Source: Acinetobacter sp. XS-4 (GTDB taxonomy: Bacteria; Pseudomonadota; Gammaproteobacteria; Pseudomonadales; Moraxellaceae). Taken from it: 64,000 nucleotides of DNA. Positions 38,146-47,507 of this stretch are shown piece after piece. The notes under the pieces are model-generated. The model ran no database searches and was not told the DNA's origin. It worked only from the letters and a program-made list of their open reading frames with translations. How positions within the stretch are numbered: the first letter of the stretch is position 1; every line of letters begins with the position of its first letter. Location: assembly GCF_023920705.1 (NCBI RefSeq), contig NZ_CP094657.1, forward strand, positions 3,596,001 through 3,660,000, written 5' to 3'. The position numbers and the translations under genes are program-made.

Positions 38146-38171
38146 GTTACTTTTCCCAAAAGAAAAGTAAC
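38146..38171. repeat. Perfect 10-bp inverted repeat
   Basis: GTTACTTTTC and GAAAAGTAAC are perfect complements around CCAAAA. The surrounding TTTTGGTTACTTTT resembles a short motif that recurs in many Gram-negative intergenic regions. Eleven bases separate it from the larger fold-back to its left. Confidence 0.55.
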
Positions 38172-38314
38172 TCTAACTGAAAGTTCATCCCAGAATGCGA
38201 ACCTAATTGACAGGACTCCGTCATGCAGGTTCATTCAACATCAATGCATTAAACCCTCTTCATTGTTATGAATAATGAAGATCACAGAAAAACAATAAAT
38301 CGAGCTCAGGACAA

Positions 38315-39157
38315 ATGACACAACAACTTTCAAAACACCGCCATATCTCTTTTACAGCCCACTATACAGGCTATATCTGGTATCAAATGGGGATTTCTCA
38401 TGAAGCACTTGCTACAACTAAAGGCAAATCACTGGCATATTTGGTTCACCCGATAGAATCATGGGCTGAGAAATATGTGGGCGGCAGCATGCGCACTACG
38501 CTCAAACAGCGCCACACCATGCTTGACCATCACTTAGAACAACTCATTCAAGAAAGTCCTGATTTACAAGTTCTAGAAATAGCATGTGGATTGTCTCCAC
38601 GTGGCTGGTGGTTTAGACAGCATTATCCTTCGATTACCTATCGGGAGCTTGATTTACCTGATATGGCGCAAACCAAACAAAATGCATTACAACAAATTGA
38701 AAAAAATGCGCCTGAAATTTTATCGGTTGATTTATTTACAGAAGCTTTTGAACAAGCATTTGAAGTGTTTGACCCGAACCGCCCACTGGTTGTAATTAGT
38801 GAAGGTTTAATTAATTATTTTGATAAAGATTTATTAAAACAGCTGATTCAATCAATTGCTCACTATGGCGCTTCTTTTAAACAGTTCCATTACTTAACTG
38901 ACCTTTACCCTGAACCAGTTAAAAATAAACTTGCCAGCATTATATGGAATAGTAGTAAGTTACTTAAATTAATGTCTCGAAGCTCGTTTAGTTTTCACTT
39001 TAAAAGCCCCGAAGAAGTTAAATACTTTTTTAAAGATACAAAGTTTGATCAGGTTAGTGTGGAACAACCCCAAATATTTTTTGGACAAGCTTCTCCAGAT
39101 AATCATGAGCAGCATTTAGGTGACTTAGTCTGGACTATTCACGCGCAAATAAAATAA
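38315..39157 (+). CDS. Class I SAM-dependent methyltransferase, leucine carboxyl methyltransferase-like
   Basis: The 280-residue protein has a SAM-binding motif EIACGLSPRG (88-97) and the following acidic strand YRELDLPDM, a pattern like the PPM1/LCMT group. Bacterial members methylate carboxyl or other groups, but the substrate is unknown. It stands alone between nagZ and the convergent hydrolase gene. No close ribosome-binding site is obvious (AGGAC is the best). Confidence 0.75.
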   Translation: MTQQLSKHRHISFTAHYTGYIWYQMGISHEALATTKGKSLAYLVHPIESWAEKYVGGSMRTTLKQRHTMLDHHLEQLIQESPDLQVLEIACGLSPRGWWFRQHYPSITYRELDLPDMAQTKQNALQQIEKNAPEILSVDLFTEAFEQAFEVFDPNRPLVVISEGLINYFDKDLLKQLIQSIAHYGASFKQFHYLTDLYPEPVKNKLASIIWNSSKLLKLMSRSSFSFHFKSPEEVKYFFKDTKFDQVSVEQPQIFFGQASPDNHEQHLGDLVWTIHAQIK

Positions 39158-39164
39158 CAAATAT

Positions 39165-39197
39165 AAAAAATGGAAGCTCGAAATAAACGAGCTTCCA
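39165..39197 (-). terminator. Terminator of the hydrolase-PilZ gene
   Basis: TGGAAGCTCG and CGAGCTTCCA pair perfectly around AAATAAA, with a T-run on the minus strand. The methyltransferase gene on the other strand may share it. Confidence 0.85.
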
Positions 39198-39212
39198 TCT
39201 ATAACTATATTA

Positions 39213-40526
39213 TTAAGCTGCTTGTTTTTGACGAGCAATAAAACGGCTTAAACGATCAGCAAGCTCAAAACTACCATGTTTGAACAAAGCTCGAATACCC
39301 TGCTCTGTACTTTCAAAAATTAAGCACTCAATTGCAAAAGTACCTTCTTCATCTTCTAAATGCAGTGCCAAGTCACGTGGATGGTCATTCACTAAACCAA
39401 GCTGCGAAACATCATCCATTTTTAAATACATACCAAAGAAAGTGACATCAACAATTGTTACAGGCATCTGTACATCAAACTCGCGGTGAGTAAGTTGAGT
39501 TTTTGGCTGCACAACCTGAACTCGCTCTTCACCACGGCGCTCCATGTTTTGCATTTGCTCGCGTGTCATGGGAATAATGCCATCCAAATTTTGGATAGAT
39601 TCACCTTTTAAGAATGAAGTAAACAAACTCATGGTTTCTTTACGACGCTGCAACTGAGGCACGTGATCTGCATTTGCAATAAGTGCAAATTCCATGTCTG
39701 GACATTGTAAAGCAAAGTTTGCATTTTCATGAGGTAGAGTAAAACTATCGTACTGCCCTGCTGCAACCAGCGTTTTACACTCTGGAATAGGTACATCAGT
39801 TAAACGCAAAAGACGATTACAGTTAATTTCATAACGTTCTCGCTCTGTGCCCGTAAACTCAGCCATTTGCCTAAAAAATAATTTTTTAGCTGTAGGTGAC
39901 ATGCGGGTTTTATCTAATTTTGCATGATTAACTAAATATAAAATTACAGCTTGCCCAAACTCTTCCATGCGGTTTTCTTGCATAAGCTTGAGCGACTCTT
40001 CCAAAATCATTCGCCAACTTTTTCGGGTCTTTTGCATAACGCCCATCAAAATCATGCGATCCATTAATTCTGGACGATGATAAGCAAAGCAAGATGCAAT
40101 TACTGATCCCAAAGACATTCCCATAACGGAAACTTTTTGTAGTCCAACAATATCTAACCAACGTCCCAACATTTTAGACAAATCAGGTAGCTCTAAAGTA
40201 CCTGCAGATACTCCTGTGTCCCGATTAGTAATTTGCTGATTTGCCCCCATAGAAGGTAAATCAATTAAAATGACCGGACCGCTTTCAAACAATTGTTCAA
40301 CACAATATTTATAAGAATTAAAATTCTGGAAAGCACCACCTACAATCACAATTGGCGTATTGTGAATCGTTTTTGGGTCGGCAATTGCCATATATTCAAT
40401 TTTCCAGCCGTCAATCCATGTGGTACGAGCAGGTTGTTTGAAACTATCTCTATGGTAGATATCGAAAAAGCCAAAACCGGCATAAGCTTGGTTGATCTCC
40501 GAATCCATTTGAATAATGGAATTCAT
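39213..40526 (-). CDS. Alpha/beta hydrolase with C-terminal PilZ-like domain
   Basis: Residues about 40-310 are an alpha/beta hydrolase: oxyanion region VGGAFQNF, nucleophile elbow GMSLGS (Ser138), and probable Asp260 and His288 (NADHVPQ). Residues about 328-437 look like a PilZ domain: Arg330, Arg331 and Arg335 in ERRGEERV, then VDVTFFG (360-365), where the usual DxSxxG has Thr for Ser. PilZ domains often bind cyclic-di-GMP, so enzyme activity may respond to it; this is inference. A strong AGGAGG site precedes the start. Divergent to proA. Confidence 0.7.
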   Translation of the reverse strand: MNSIIQMDSEINQAYAGFGFFDIYHRDSFKQPARTTWIDGWKIEYMAIADPKTIHNTPIVIVGGAFQNFNSYKYCVEQLFESGPVILIDLPSMGANQQITNRDTGVSAGTLELPDLSKMLGRWLDIVGLQKVSVMGMSLGSVIASCFAYHRPELMDRMILMGVMQKTRKSWRMILEESLKLMQENRMEEFGQAVILYLVNHAKLDKTRMSPTAKKLFFRQMAEFTGTERERYEINCNRLLRLTDVPIPECKTLVAAGQYDSFTLPHENANFALQCPDMEFALIANADHVPQLQRRKETMSLFTSFLKGESIQNLDGIIPMTREQMQNMERRGEERVQVVQPKTQLTHREFDVQMPVTIVDVTFFGMYLKMDDVSQLGLVNDHPRDLALHLEDEEGTFAIECLIFESTEQGIRALFKHGSFELADRLSRFIARQKQAA

Positions 40527-40825
40527 ATCCTTGCTTCCTCCTTGCTGTAATTTTTTTATGCTGCAAGAGTTCCTTCTTGAACACGTAACCTTTTATGCAC
40601 AAAACTTTAAAATTTGTATTAGTTTGTATTGCACAATAACATTCTAAACAATTGTGTGAAATATACGCAATCGCTTAAATGACCGCTCATCTTGTTTAAG
40701 TCGCTAATAGTTTGCAAAATATTTAAATGTTTTTTTATGACGATCACATTTTTCAAAAAAAGCCATTCATTGTTCCGCATTTGACTGCTACTATCTTAGT
40801 CATTGGTAAATGATTAAAAAATGCT
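40527..40825. other. Divergent promoter region, hydrolase-PilZ gene and proA
   Basis: 299 AT-rich bases. For proA a candidate promoter is TTGTTC (40770-40775) and TATCTT (40792-40797) with 16-base spacing. No repeats, RNA genes or open frames of note were seen. Confidence 0.4.
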
Positions 40826-42091
40826 ATGCACGATTCAATTGAACAATATATGCAAACAGTTGGGCAACAAGCACGTCAGGCCTCTCGTGTCCTAACTAGT
40901 GCTTCTACCTCACTAAAAAACCATGCACTCTCTGCTATTTATACTGCTTTAGAAAATAATCAGGCAGAAATTTTGGCAGCGAATCAAATCGACATGGATA
41001 AAGGTCGTAGCAATCAGCTCGACAGCGCTTTGCTTGATCGTCTTGAACTTACGCCCGCACGTTTTAAAGGAATGTTGCAAGGTCTAAAAGATGTGATTGC
41101 ACTTGTCGATCCAATTGGGGAAATTACTGATCTTGCATATCGCCCCACAGGCATTCAAATTGGAAAAATGCGTGTGCCTTTAGGCGTTGTTGGGATGATT
41201 TACGAATCACGTCCAAACGTAACCCTTGAAGCTGCATCTTTAGCCATTAAATCGGGCAATGCCATTATTTTACGTGGTGGTTCAGAAGCACTTGAGTCAA
41301 ATAAAGCAATTGCTGAAGCAATTAAGCATGGCTTAAAAGTTGCTGGTTTACCTGAAGATTCAGTTCAAGTGATTAACACTTCTGACCGCGCGGCTGTTGG
41401 TCATCTTATTACCATGGCGGAATATGTAGATGTGATTGTTCCTCGTGGCGGCAAAAGCTTAATTGAGCGTGTAACCAATGAAGCGCGCATTCCTGTCATT
41501 AAGCATCTTGATGGTAACTGCCATGTATTTGTTGAAGCACAAGCAGACTTGCAAAAAGCCTTACCGATTACCTTAAATGCCAAAACACATCGTTATGGCG
41601 TTTGTAATGCGATGGAAACTCTGCTGGTTGATGAAAAAATTGCAGATGTTTTCTTACCACGCATTGCTGAACTGTATGCTGAAAAACAAGTTGAGCTCCG
41701 TGGCTGTCCAGAAACACGCCGTATTTTGGGTACCTCTGTAAAACCTGCGACAGAAGAAGATTGGTATACCGAATATTTAGGGCCAATTCTTGCTGTTAAA
41801 GTTGTTAGTGGTATTGATGAAGCAATTGACCATATCAACAAATATGGTTCACATCACACCGACGCAATTGTGACTGAAAACTACACGTTGGCTCGTCAGT
41901 TCTTGGCTCGCGTAGATTCAAGCTCAGTTGTAATCAATGCCTCAACTCGTTTTGCTGATGGTTTTGAATATGGCTTAGGCGCAGAAATTGGTATTTCTAC
42001 AGATAAAATTCATGCCCGCGGTCCAGTTGGCTTAGAAGGCTTAACTTCTCAGAAATGGATTGTGTTAGGTGACGGTCAAATTCGCCAATAA
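40826..42091 (+). CDS. proA: Glutamate-5-semialdehyde dehydrogenase
   Basis: ProA reduces gamma-glutamyl phosphate to glutamate semialdehyde in proline synthesis. The 421-residue aldehyde dehydrogenase-fold enzyme has the catalytic cysteine in [10 protein letters not shown] (about residue 260) and the [12 protein letters not shown] segment. No proB lies beside it. A strong terminator follows. Confidence 0.96.
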   Translation: MHDSIEQYMQTVGQQARQASRVLTSASTSLKNHALSAIYTALENNQAEILAANQIDMDKGRSNQLDSALLDRLELTPARFKGMLQGLKDVIALVDPIGEITDLAYRPTGIQIGKMRVPLGVVGMIYESRPNVTLEAASLAIKSGNAIILRGGSEALESNKAIAEAIKHGLKVAGLPEDSVQVINTSDRAAVGHLITMAEYVDVIVPRGGKSLIERVTNEARIPVIKHLDGNCHVFVEAQADLQKALPITLNAKTHRYGVCNAMETLLVDEKIADVFLPRIAELYAEKQVELRGCPETRRILGTSVKPATEEDWYTEYLGPILAVKVVSGIDEAIDHINKYGSHHTDAIVTENYTLARQFLARVDSSSVVINASTRFADGFEYGLGAEIGISTDKIHARGPVGLEGLTSQKWIVLGDGQIRQ

Positions 42092-42106
42092 CTGATTTAA
42101 GACTTC

Positions 42107-42140
42107 AAAAAAACGCCTGATCAATATCAGGCGTTTTTTT
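42107..42140 (+). terminator. Terminator of proA
   Basis: ACGCCTGAT and ATCAGGCGT form a stem around CAAT, flanked by A and T runs. It lies between the convergent proA and gntK genes and can work on both strands. Confidence 0.9.
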
Positions 42141-42165
42141 ATTTATCAATTAAACTTTTCTATGA

Positions 42166-42678
42166 TTATTCTTGGCACACATCATTGACTACACCGAGTT
42201 GTTGCATGACTTGCACAACAATTTGTTCAGGTGTCAAAGCGATATCAATCGTTATTGCCTCATGAAGATCAGGTTCTTCTAATGTATCAAGCTGGGTTTG
42301 TAGCAATGATGGATCAAAGAAATGACCTGCTCGCTCAGCAAGGCGCTGCTGTAACAATTCATAAGACCCTTTGAGGTAGACGAACTTAATATTTTGGTCT
42401 TGCCCTCTTAAAATATCGCGGTACATACGCTTTAAAGATGAGCATGTAAATACAGCTGTTTCACCATCTCTTTGTTTGGTTTCAATGACCTGACGAATCG
42501 CCTGTAACCATGGCAGACGATCATCATCAGTTAAAGGAATCCCTTGGCTCATCTTACTTTTATTTGCAGCCGAATGAAGCGTATCACCATCGAGAAACTC
42601 ACAGGCCAAACGCTCTGATAATAATTCACCAATCAGGGTTTTACCTGTCCCACAGACACCCATTGCAATCACAATCAT
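42166..42678 (-). CDS. gntK: Gluconokinase
   Basis: The 170-residue kinase makes 6-phosphogluconate from gluconate. It has a P-loop GVCGTGKT (8-15) and the family segments FLDGDTLHSAANKSKMSQG and CSSLKRMYRDILR. It is the last gene of the gluconate/Entner-Doudoroff block and follows the permease by 17 bases. Confidence 0.95.
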   Translation of the reverse strand: MIVIAMGVCGTGKTLIGELLSERLACEFLDGDTLHSAANKSKMSQGIPLTDDDRLPWLQAIRQVIETKQRDGETAVFTCSSLKRMYRDILRGQDQNIKFVYLKGSYELLQQRLAERAGHFFDPSLLQTQLDTLEEPDLHEAITIDIALTPEQIVVQVMQQLGVVNDVCQE

Positions 42679-42695
42679 GGATTACTCACCTTTAA

Positions 42696-44054
42696 TTATA
42701 AAATAGTGCTAAGCAGTAGCGTAAAAGATAAACCCAACACTGAAATGATCGTTTCTAATACCGACCAAGTTTTGAGTGTCTGTCCCACGGTCATACCAAA
42801 ATATTCTTTGATTAACCAAAATCCCGCATCATTTACATGTGAGAAAACCAATGAACCTGAGCCTGTGGCAAGTACTAAAAGTTCTGGCCTAACTGCGACA
42901 CCAGCCGTGGCTGCAATTGGAGCCACAATGCTACAAGCAGTAGCCATAGCAACTGTTGCGGAACCTGTTGCCAAACGAATCAGTGCTGCAACAAACCAGC
43001 CCAACAATAACGGCGACAAATTTGCCTTTAAAGCGGTAGAGACGATTTCATTAGAAATACCACTGTCACGTAAAATGCCACCAAAACCACCACCAGCACC
43101 AACAATCAACATAATTCCGGCAATAGAAGCTAAACATCCGCCACAGAATTTTTCAATTTGTTCACGGTTAAACCCCTGCATCGTACCAAAGGTAATAAAG
43201 CTGACCAGTACAGCAATAAGCAATGCAATATCAGAAGTACCAATAAAACGTAGTAAATCGTTTGCGAAAGTTTGTGGGGTAAAGAAAAGATCAGCCCAAC
43301 TTCCGATCAGCATTAATACGACAGGCAACATAATCGTAAATAAAGTTATTCCAAAGCTTGGTAGCTCACGAGTTTCTTTTGTATCTGCCTCAACAAACTG
43401 CTTAAACAATGGATTGTTCTCAGGCAATTTGACATATTTATTGATCCATAGCGCATACAATGGCCCAGCCACAATGGCAGTTGGTATGCCCACCAACAAA
43501 CTGTAAGCAATCGTTTTACCAATATCCGCGTGATATGCCTGTACTGCCAACAATGCAGCTGGATGCGGTGGAATTAAGCCATGCACAACCGACAAGCCAG
43601 CGACCATTGGCAAGCCAACAACCAGTAAAGATTTACCTGTGCGTTTAGCAATGTTGAATGCAATTGGAATTAGAAGTACAAAACCGACTTCAAAAAATAC
43701 GGGAAGACCAACAATAAGGGCAATAAACATCATGGCCCAGTGAATATTTTTCTCACCAAACCATTTAATTAAAGTAATTGCTATTCGCTCAGCACCACCC
43801 GACTCGGCCATCATTTTACCGAGCATCGTTCCCAGTGCGATTACAATCGCAAGGTGGCCTAAGGTTTTACCAGTACCAGCTTCATATGACTTAACAATAT
43901 CGCCCATTGGCATGCCAACAGCCAAAGCCAAACCGAGTGAAACAATAATAAGAACAAGAAATGGATAAATTCTGAACTTCGCGATCATGACAACCAATGC
44001 AATAATCGCGATTACAGTGTAGATAAGCAACATGCCACCCTGAACGGTCTCCAT
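42696..44054 (-). CDS. Gluconate permease, GntP family
   Basis: The 452-residue protein has about twelve or more hydrophobic segments and the GntP features SHVNDAGFWLIKEYFG near the C-terminus and GLIPPHPAALLA in the middle. It imports gluconate by proton symport. Its association with gntK, eda and edd strongly supports the substrate, although GntP relatives also carry other sugar acids. Confidence 0.92.
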   Translation of the reverse strand: METVQGGMLLIYTVIAIIALVVMIAKFRIYPFLVLIIVSLGLALAVGMPMGDIVKSYEAGTGKTLGHLAIVIALGTMLGKMMAESGGAERIAITLIKWFGEKNIHWAMMFIALIVGLPVFFEVGFVLLIPIAFNIAKRTGKSLLVVGLPMVAGLSVVHGLIPPHPAALLAVQAYHADIGKTIAYSLLVGIPTAIVAGPLYALWINKYVKLPENNPLFKQFVEADTKETRELPSFGITLFTIMLPVVLMLIGSWADLFFTPQTFANDLLRFIGTSDIALLIAVLVSFITFGTMQGFNREQIEKFCGGCLASIAGIMLIVGAGGGFGGILRDSGISNEIVSTALKANLSPLLLGWFVAALIRLATGSATVAMATACSIVAPIAATAGVAVRPELLVLATGSGSLVFSHVNDAGFWLIKEYFGMTVGQTLKTWSVLETIISVLGLSFTLLLSTIL

Positions 44055-44156
44055 GTGATACTTCTCCTTGGAATAATGCTATTTAGGCACACTGCCCAAA
44101 CAAAGGTCTTCAACCACAGTAATTCCTACTGTTAAGACACTAAATTTTTTATATTT

Positions 44157-44184
44157 AGGTGTGACCAGCACAAACTGGCCACCT
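44157..44184. promoter_or_regulatory. Hairpin between eda and the gluconate permease
   Basis: AGGTGTGACCAG (44157-44168) pairs with CTGGCCACCT (44175-44184), with a small mismatch/bulge. No clear T-run follows on either strand, so it is not a standard terminator. It lies in a 187-base gap inside an otherwise same-strand block and might be an attenuator or processing site. Confidence 0.35.
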
Positions 44185-44241
44185 CAATACAGCCTTAAAG
44201 CACATAGAATGCACTTCATTTTTTATAAATATTGACTACAT

Positions 44242-44871
44242 TTACAATGCTCTCAACTGACTCGCAATTTGCGCTAAGCGAGTAATTTCAGCCCAATCTT
44301 GTGTAGCTACAACAGATTTAGGTGTTAGCCATGACCCACCCACACAAACTACGTTTGGTTGCTTTAAGAAATCAGGCGCTGACTCTGCCGTAATTCCACC
44401 AGTCGGGCAAAAACGTAAGTTTGGAAATGGACCATAAAATGCTTTTAGCATTTCAACTCCACCTGCCTGTTGAGCTGGAAAGAACTTCACAATCTCATAA
44501 CCTAACTCAATCGCCTGAATCAGATCACTTGGTGTCATCACACCCGGTAATAAAGGTAAGCCAGCATCTTGTGCAGCTAAATGCAAATCTTTAGTCAAAC
44601 CAGGAGATACACCAAATTGAGCACCTGCTTTTTTGGCTTGAGCACAATGTTCTGGCTTGGTAATCGTTCCCACACCTACCACAATGTCATCAGCCAATTG
44701 GCTAGCACGCTCAATAGCAGCAAGACCCGCAGCCGTACGCAATGTAATCTCAAGGACTTTTACACCACCTGCATGTAAAGCACGTGATACATCTTCACCT
44801 TGCTCGGCAGAATCAAATGCCAACACTGGAATGACTGGGCCTAATTTGACGATATCTTCAATTTTAATCAT
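44242..44871 (-). CDS. eda: KDPG/KHG aldolase
   Basis: Eda cleaves 2-dehydro-3-deoxy-6-phosphogluconate to pyruvate and glyceraldehyde-3-phosphate, the last Entner-Doudoroff step. The 209-residue class I aldolase has the Schiff-base lysine in IVKFFPAQ and the catalytic glutamate in EITLRTAAG. It follows edd by about 20 bases. Confidence 0.95.
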   Translation of the reverse strand: MIKIEDIVKLGPVIPVLAFDSAEQGEDVSRALHAGGVKVLEITLRTAAGLAAIERASQLADDIVVGVGTITKPEHCAQAKKAGAQFGVSPGLTKDLHLAAQDAGLPLLPGVMTPSDLIQAIELGYEIVKFFPAQQAGGVEMLKAFYGPFPNLRFCPTGGITAESAPDFLKQPNVVCVGGSWLTPKSVVATQDWAEITRLAQIASQLRAL

Positions 44872-44891
44872 TATTTTTCAGTTCCTTTGAC

Positions 44892-46745
44892 TCAAATCTG
44901 CTCTGGTGAAGTTTCACCAACCAATGCACCAAATACAGATGCTCCATGTTCAGCTGGCGCAGCAGCAGCACGGAAAACACCAAATAATTCACGGCCAAAG
45001 CCAACTTCGTTTTCTGCCTGATGTTCTGGCTGTGCAACAGGACGCGACTGCCAAGTCTGTTCATCTATTTCAACATCGAGTACGCCAGCCTCAGCATCAA
45101 TAATCAACATATCGCCTGTTTGAACTTTAGCAATCGGCCCATTTAGTAAGGCTTCTGGAGATAAATGAATCACCGCAGGAACTTTACCTGAAGCACCAGA
45201 CATACGACCATCAGTGACTAATGCCACATGAAAACCTTGGTCTTGTAAAACACCCAACACAGGAGTTAAGCGATGCAATTCAGGCATACCGTTAGCACGA
45301 GCACCTTGGAAACGAACAACCGCAATAAAGTCTCGGTGTAACTCACCGCGATCAAATGCAGCTTGTACTGCTTCTTGAGAATCAAACACAATTGCCGGAG
45401 CTTTAACTTTACGATGTTCTGGCGCAACAGCAGAAATCTTGATGACACCACGGCCAAGGCGACCCTGCATTAAACGCAAGCCGCCATCTGGTTGAAATGG
45501 CTCGTCAATGCTACGTAGAACCTTGTCATCAAGGCTTTGAACCACGCCGTCAACCCAAGTGAGCTTGCCATCAATCAGTTTTGGTTCTTTGGTGTAATGC
45601 TGTAAACCTTTACCAGCCACTGTCGTTACATCGTTATGCAACAAACCAGCTTCAAGTAAGTTACGAATGAGGAAAGCCACCCCACCCGCAGCTTGGAAAT
45701 GGTTTACATCGGCCTTACCATTTGGATAGATTTTTGCGAGTAATGGAACAACAGCCGACAACTCATCGAAGTCATCCCAGTCAATCAAGATGCCAGCAGC
45801 GCGAGCAATCGCAATTAAATGCAAAGTATGATTGGTTGAACCACCTGTAGCGAGCAATGCCACAATACCGTTTATAATTGCTTTTTCATCGACAACATGA
45901 CCAATCGGTGTGTAGTTTCCGCGCTCAACTGTTAAATCAAGTACACGAATCGCAGCTTCTGCAGTAAGTGCATCACGTAATGGTGTGTGAGGATGAACAA
46001 ATGCAGCGCTTGGTAAATGCAAACCCATCACTTCCATTAGCATCTGGTTACTGTTGGCTGTACCGTAAAAAGTACAAGTCCCTTGTCCGTGATAAGCAGC
46101 TGACTCAGCTTCTAGCAAAGCATCTCGTCCAACCTGACCCGTTGCAAATTGTTGACGAATTTTGGCTTTCTCATCATTAGATAAGCCACTACTCATTGGG
46201 CCAGCTGGCACAAAAATAGTAGGTAAATAGCCAAACTGCAAAGCGCCAATCAGCAATCCCGGTACAATCTTGTCACAAACACCCAGACATAAAGCTGCGT
46301 CAAACATGTTATGAGACAATGCAATCGCTGTGCTCATTGCAATCGTTTCACGAGAAAACAATGACAGTTCCATACCAGCATTACCTTGGGTAATACCGTC
46401 ACACATTGCAGGTACACCGCCAGCAAACTGTGCTACTCCCCCATTTTCACGAGCGGCTGTTTTAATTAAATCTGGAAATGTTTTATAAGGAGCATGAGCC
46501 GACAACATTTCGTTATATGACGACACAATGCCAATATTTGGTTCACGACCTACTTTAATAATTAATTTTTCATTGTCATCCATGCTGGCAAAACCATGAG
46601 CCAGATTGGCGCATGAAAGTGCCCCACGAGCAGGAAATTTGCCTTGTGCATGTTCAATACGTTGTAAATATGCAGAACGAGTTTTTTGACTACGGGCGAT
46701 TACACGCTCGGTCACTTTTGCCAATATTGGATTCGGCAAGTCCAT
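44892..46745 (-). CDS. edd: Phosphogluconate dehydratase
   Basis: Edd makes KDPG from 6-phosphogluconate. The 617-residue protein is in the IlvD/Edd family with Fe-S ligands in AMCDGITQG and CLGVCDK. The frame extends to 46817, and that extension reads like a lipoprotein signal (SGLSGC). But an AGGAG sits just before the ATG at 46745, which gives the usual N-terminus for this cytosolic enzyme. With eda it forms the Entner-Doudoroff operon, likely together with the permease and kinase genes. Confidence 0.95.
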   Translation of the reverse strand: MDLPNPILAKVTERVIARSQKTRSAYLQRIEHAQGKFPARGALSCANLAHGFASMDDNEKLIIKVGREPNIGIVSSYNEMLSAHAPYKTFPDLIKTAARENGGVAQFAGGVPAMCDGITQGNAGMELSLFSRETIAMSTAIALSHNMFDAALCLGVCDKIVPGLLIGALQFGYLPTIFVPAGPMSSGLSNDEKAKIRQQFATGQVGRDALLEAESAAYHGQGTCTFYGTANSNQMLMEVMGLHLPSAAFVHPHTPLRDALTAEAAIRVLDLTVERGNYTPIGHVVDEKAIINGIVALLATGGSTNHTLHLIAIARAAGILIDWDDFDELSAVVPLLAKIYPNGKADVNHFQAAGGVAFLIRNLLEAGLLHNDVTTVAGKGLQHYTKEPKLIDGKLTWVDGVVQSLDDKVLRSIDEPFQPDGGLRLMQGRLGRGVIKISAVAPEHRKVKAPAIVFDSQEAVQAAFDRGELHRDFIAVVRFQGARANGMPELHRLTPVLGVLQDQGFHVALVTDGRMSGASGKVPAVIHLSPEALLNGPIAKVQTGDMLIIDAEAGVLDVEIDEQTWQSRPVAQPEHQAENEVGFGRELFGVFRAAAAPAEHGASVFGALVGETSPEQI

Positions 46746-46792
46746 GCTGGACGCTCCTGTACAACCGGATAAGCCGGAAAAGAAAAATAGAC

Positions 46793-46820
46793 CAAATGAT
46801 ATATTTTTTATGATCATTTG
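46793..46820. promoter_or_regulatory. Inverted repeat upstream of edd, possible operator
   Basis: CAAATGAT (46793-46800) and ATCATTTG (46813-46820) are perfect complements separated by 12 AT-rich bases. It lies 48 bases upstream of the edd start codon. It does not match the E. coli GntR site or a HexR-type site. A regulator is inferred, not identified. Confidence 0.4.
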
Positions 46821-46821
46821 A

Positions 46822-46914
46822 AAAAAGGATGAACAATATTATTCAGGCAAAAAGCGACATGCAACCCCAGCCAATGCTGCTGTAATGGCCTCAGTACAAG
46901 CTTTAAAGACATAA
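46822..46914 (+). pseudogene. Possible remnant of a protein C-terminus
   Basis: After the stop at 46819-46821 the frame is open for 30 codons and ends in TAA (46912-46914). It contains GKKRHATPANAAVMASVQAL, which reads like a real helical protein tail, and the DNA is less AT-rich than its flanks. There is no start codon near its 5' end. It could be the remains of a gene lost next to edd, or chance. Confidence 0.2.
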
Positions 46915-47507
46915 CGAGTTTATATTTTAGACAAAAAACTTATTTAATATTTAGGTATATTTACAGCTAAACCAAATCTCAAAAATACGGTAAATTTATT
47001 GTAAATCAACATAATAAAATATATTTAATAATATATAAATGATGAGCTTTTCATTCTAATTTTTAGTACTTATAAATCCATATTAGGTTCTTTTTTAACG
47101 CCCTTCATACCATCAAAACTTAATTTCAATTACGTATATTATTTGTAATATATGCTTAAAATTTAACTTAAAGAACCAGCTCACTTATTCAATATAAGGA
47201 TCGGCTTTCTGCATTTAAAATGAATATTTGGTTCAGGTTTTATTTTTCATAAATATATACAAAAAAACCCGTTTCTATGCGCATAAAAAAACAAGGAATA
47301 CAGTGGTTAAGCTTTATACTGGACAAATATTAGTGACAAATAATTTGATGGTCGATAGTGCTTAAGTCTAATGGGCTAAAGTCTATCTTGGACAGAAAAA
47401 CAACACATGTTAAAACAGGACAACCCGTTCAATCTGTATCGAAAAATAATACATCTTGAACAGGAAGTTAGGGAAACTATTTTAAATCAGGACTTGGGTA
47501 TTTCAAC

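Larger units (their letters stand above)
37990..38314. other. Intergenic region with fold-back repeats
   Basis: 325 bases between nagZ and the methyltransferase gene. It holds two inverted-repeat structures (38047-38135 and 38146-38171) described separately. Two overlapping open frames in the region (38043-38234 minus and 38080-38271 plus) are read off the repeats and show no protein-like composition. Confidence 0.5.
46746..47507. other. Long AT-rich gap between edd and ackA
   Basis: 762 bases, divergent promoter region. Close to edd is an inverted repeat (46793-46820). A 93-base open frame without a start (46822-46914) reads like a protein end. A palindrome TATGCGCATA lies at 47276-47285. 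A weak ackA promoter may be TTGAAC (47456-47461) and TATTTT (47478-47483). The rest is low-complexity A/T sequence without clear features. Confidence 0.4.

Noticed and set aside
38043..38271. Two overlapping open frames on opposite strands in the nagZ-methyltransferase gap
   Set aside because: They are read through inverted repeats, lack ribosome-binding sites and have no family features.
44157..44184. Terminator between eda and the gluconate permease
   Set aside because: The hairpin is good, but no T-run follows on either strand, so it was listed only as a possible regulatory structure.
46746..46817. Lipoprotein-like N-terminal extension of edd (SGLSGC)
   Set aside because: Edd is a cytosolic Fe-S enzyme, and a good ribosome-binding site stands before the ATG at 46745. 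The lipobox-like string is most likely chance in an AT-rich leader.
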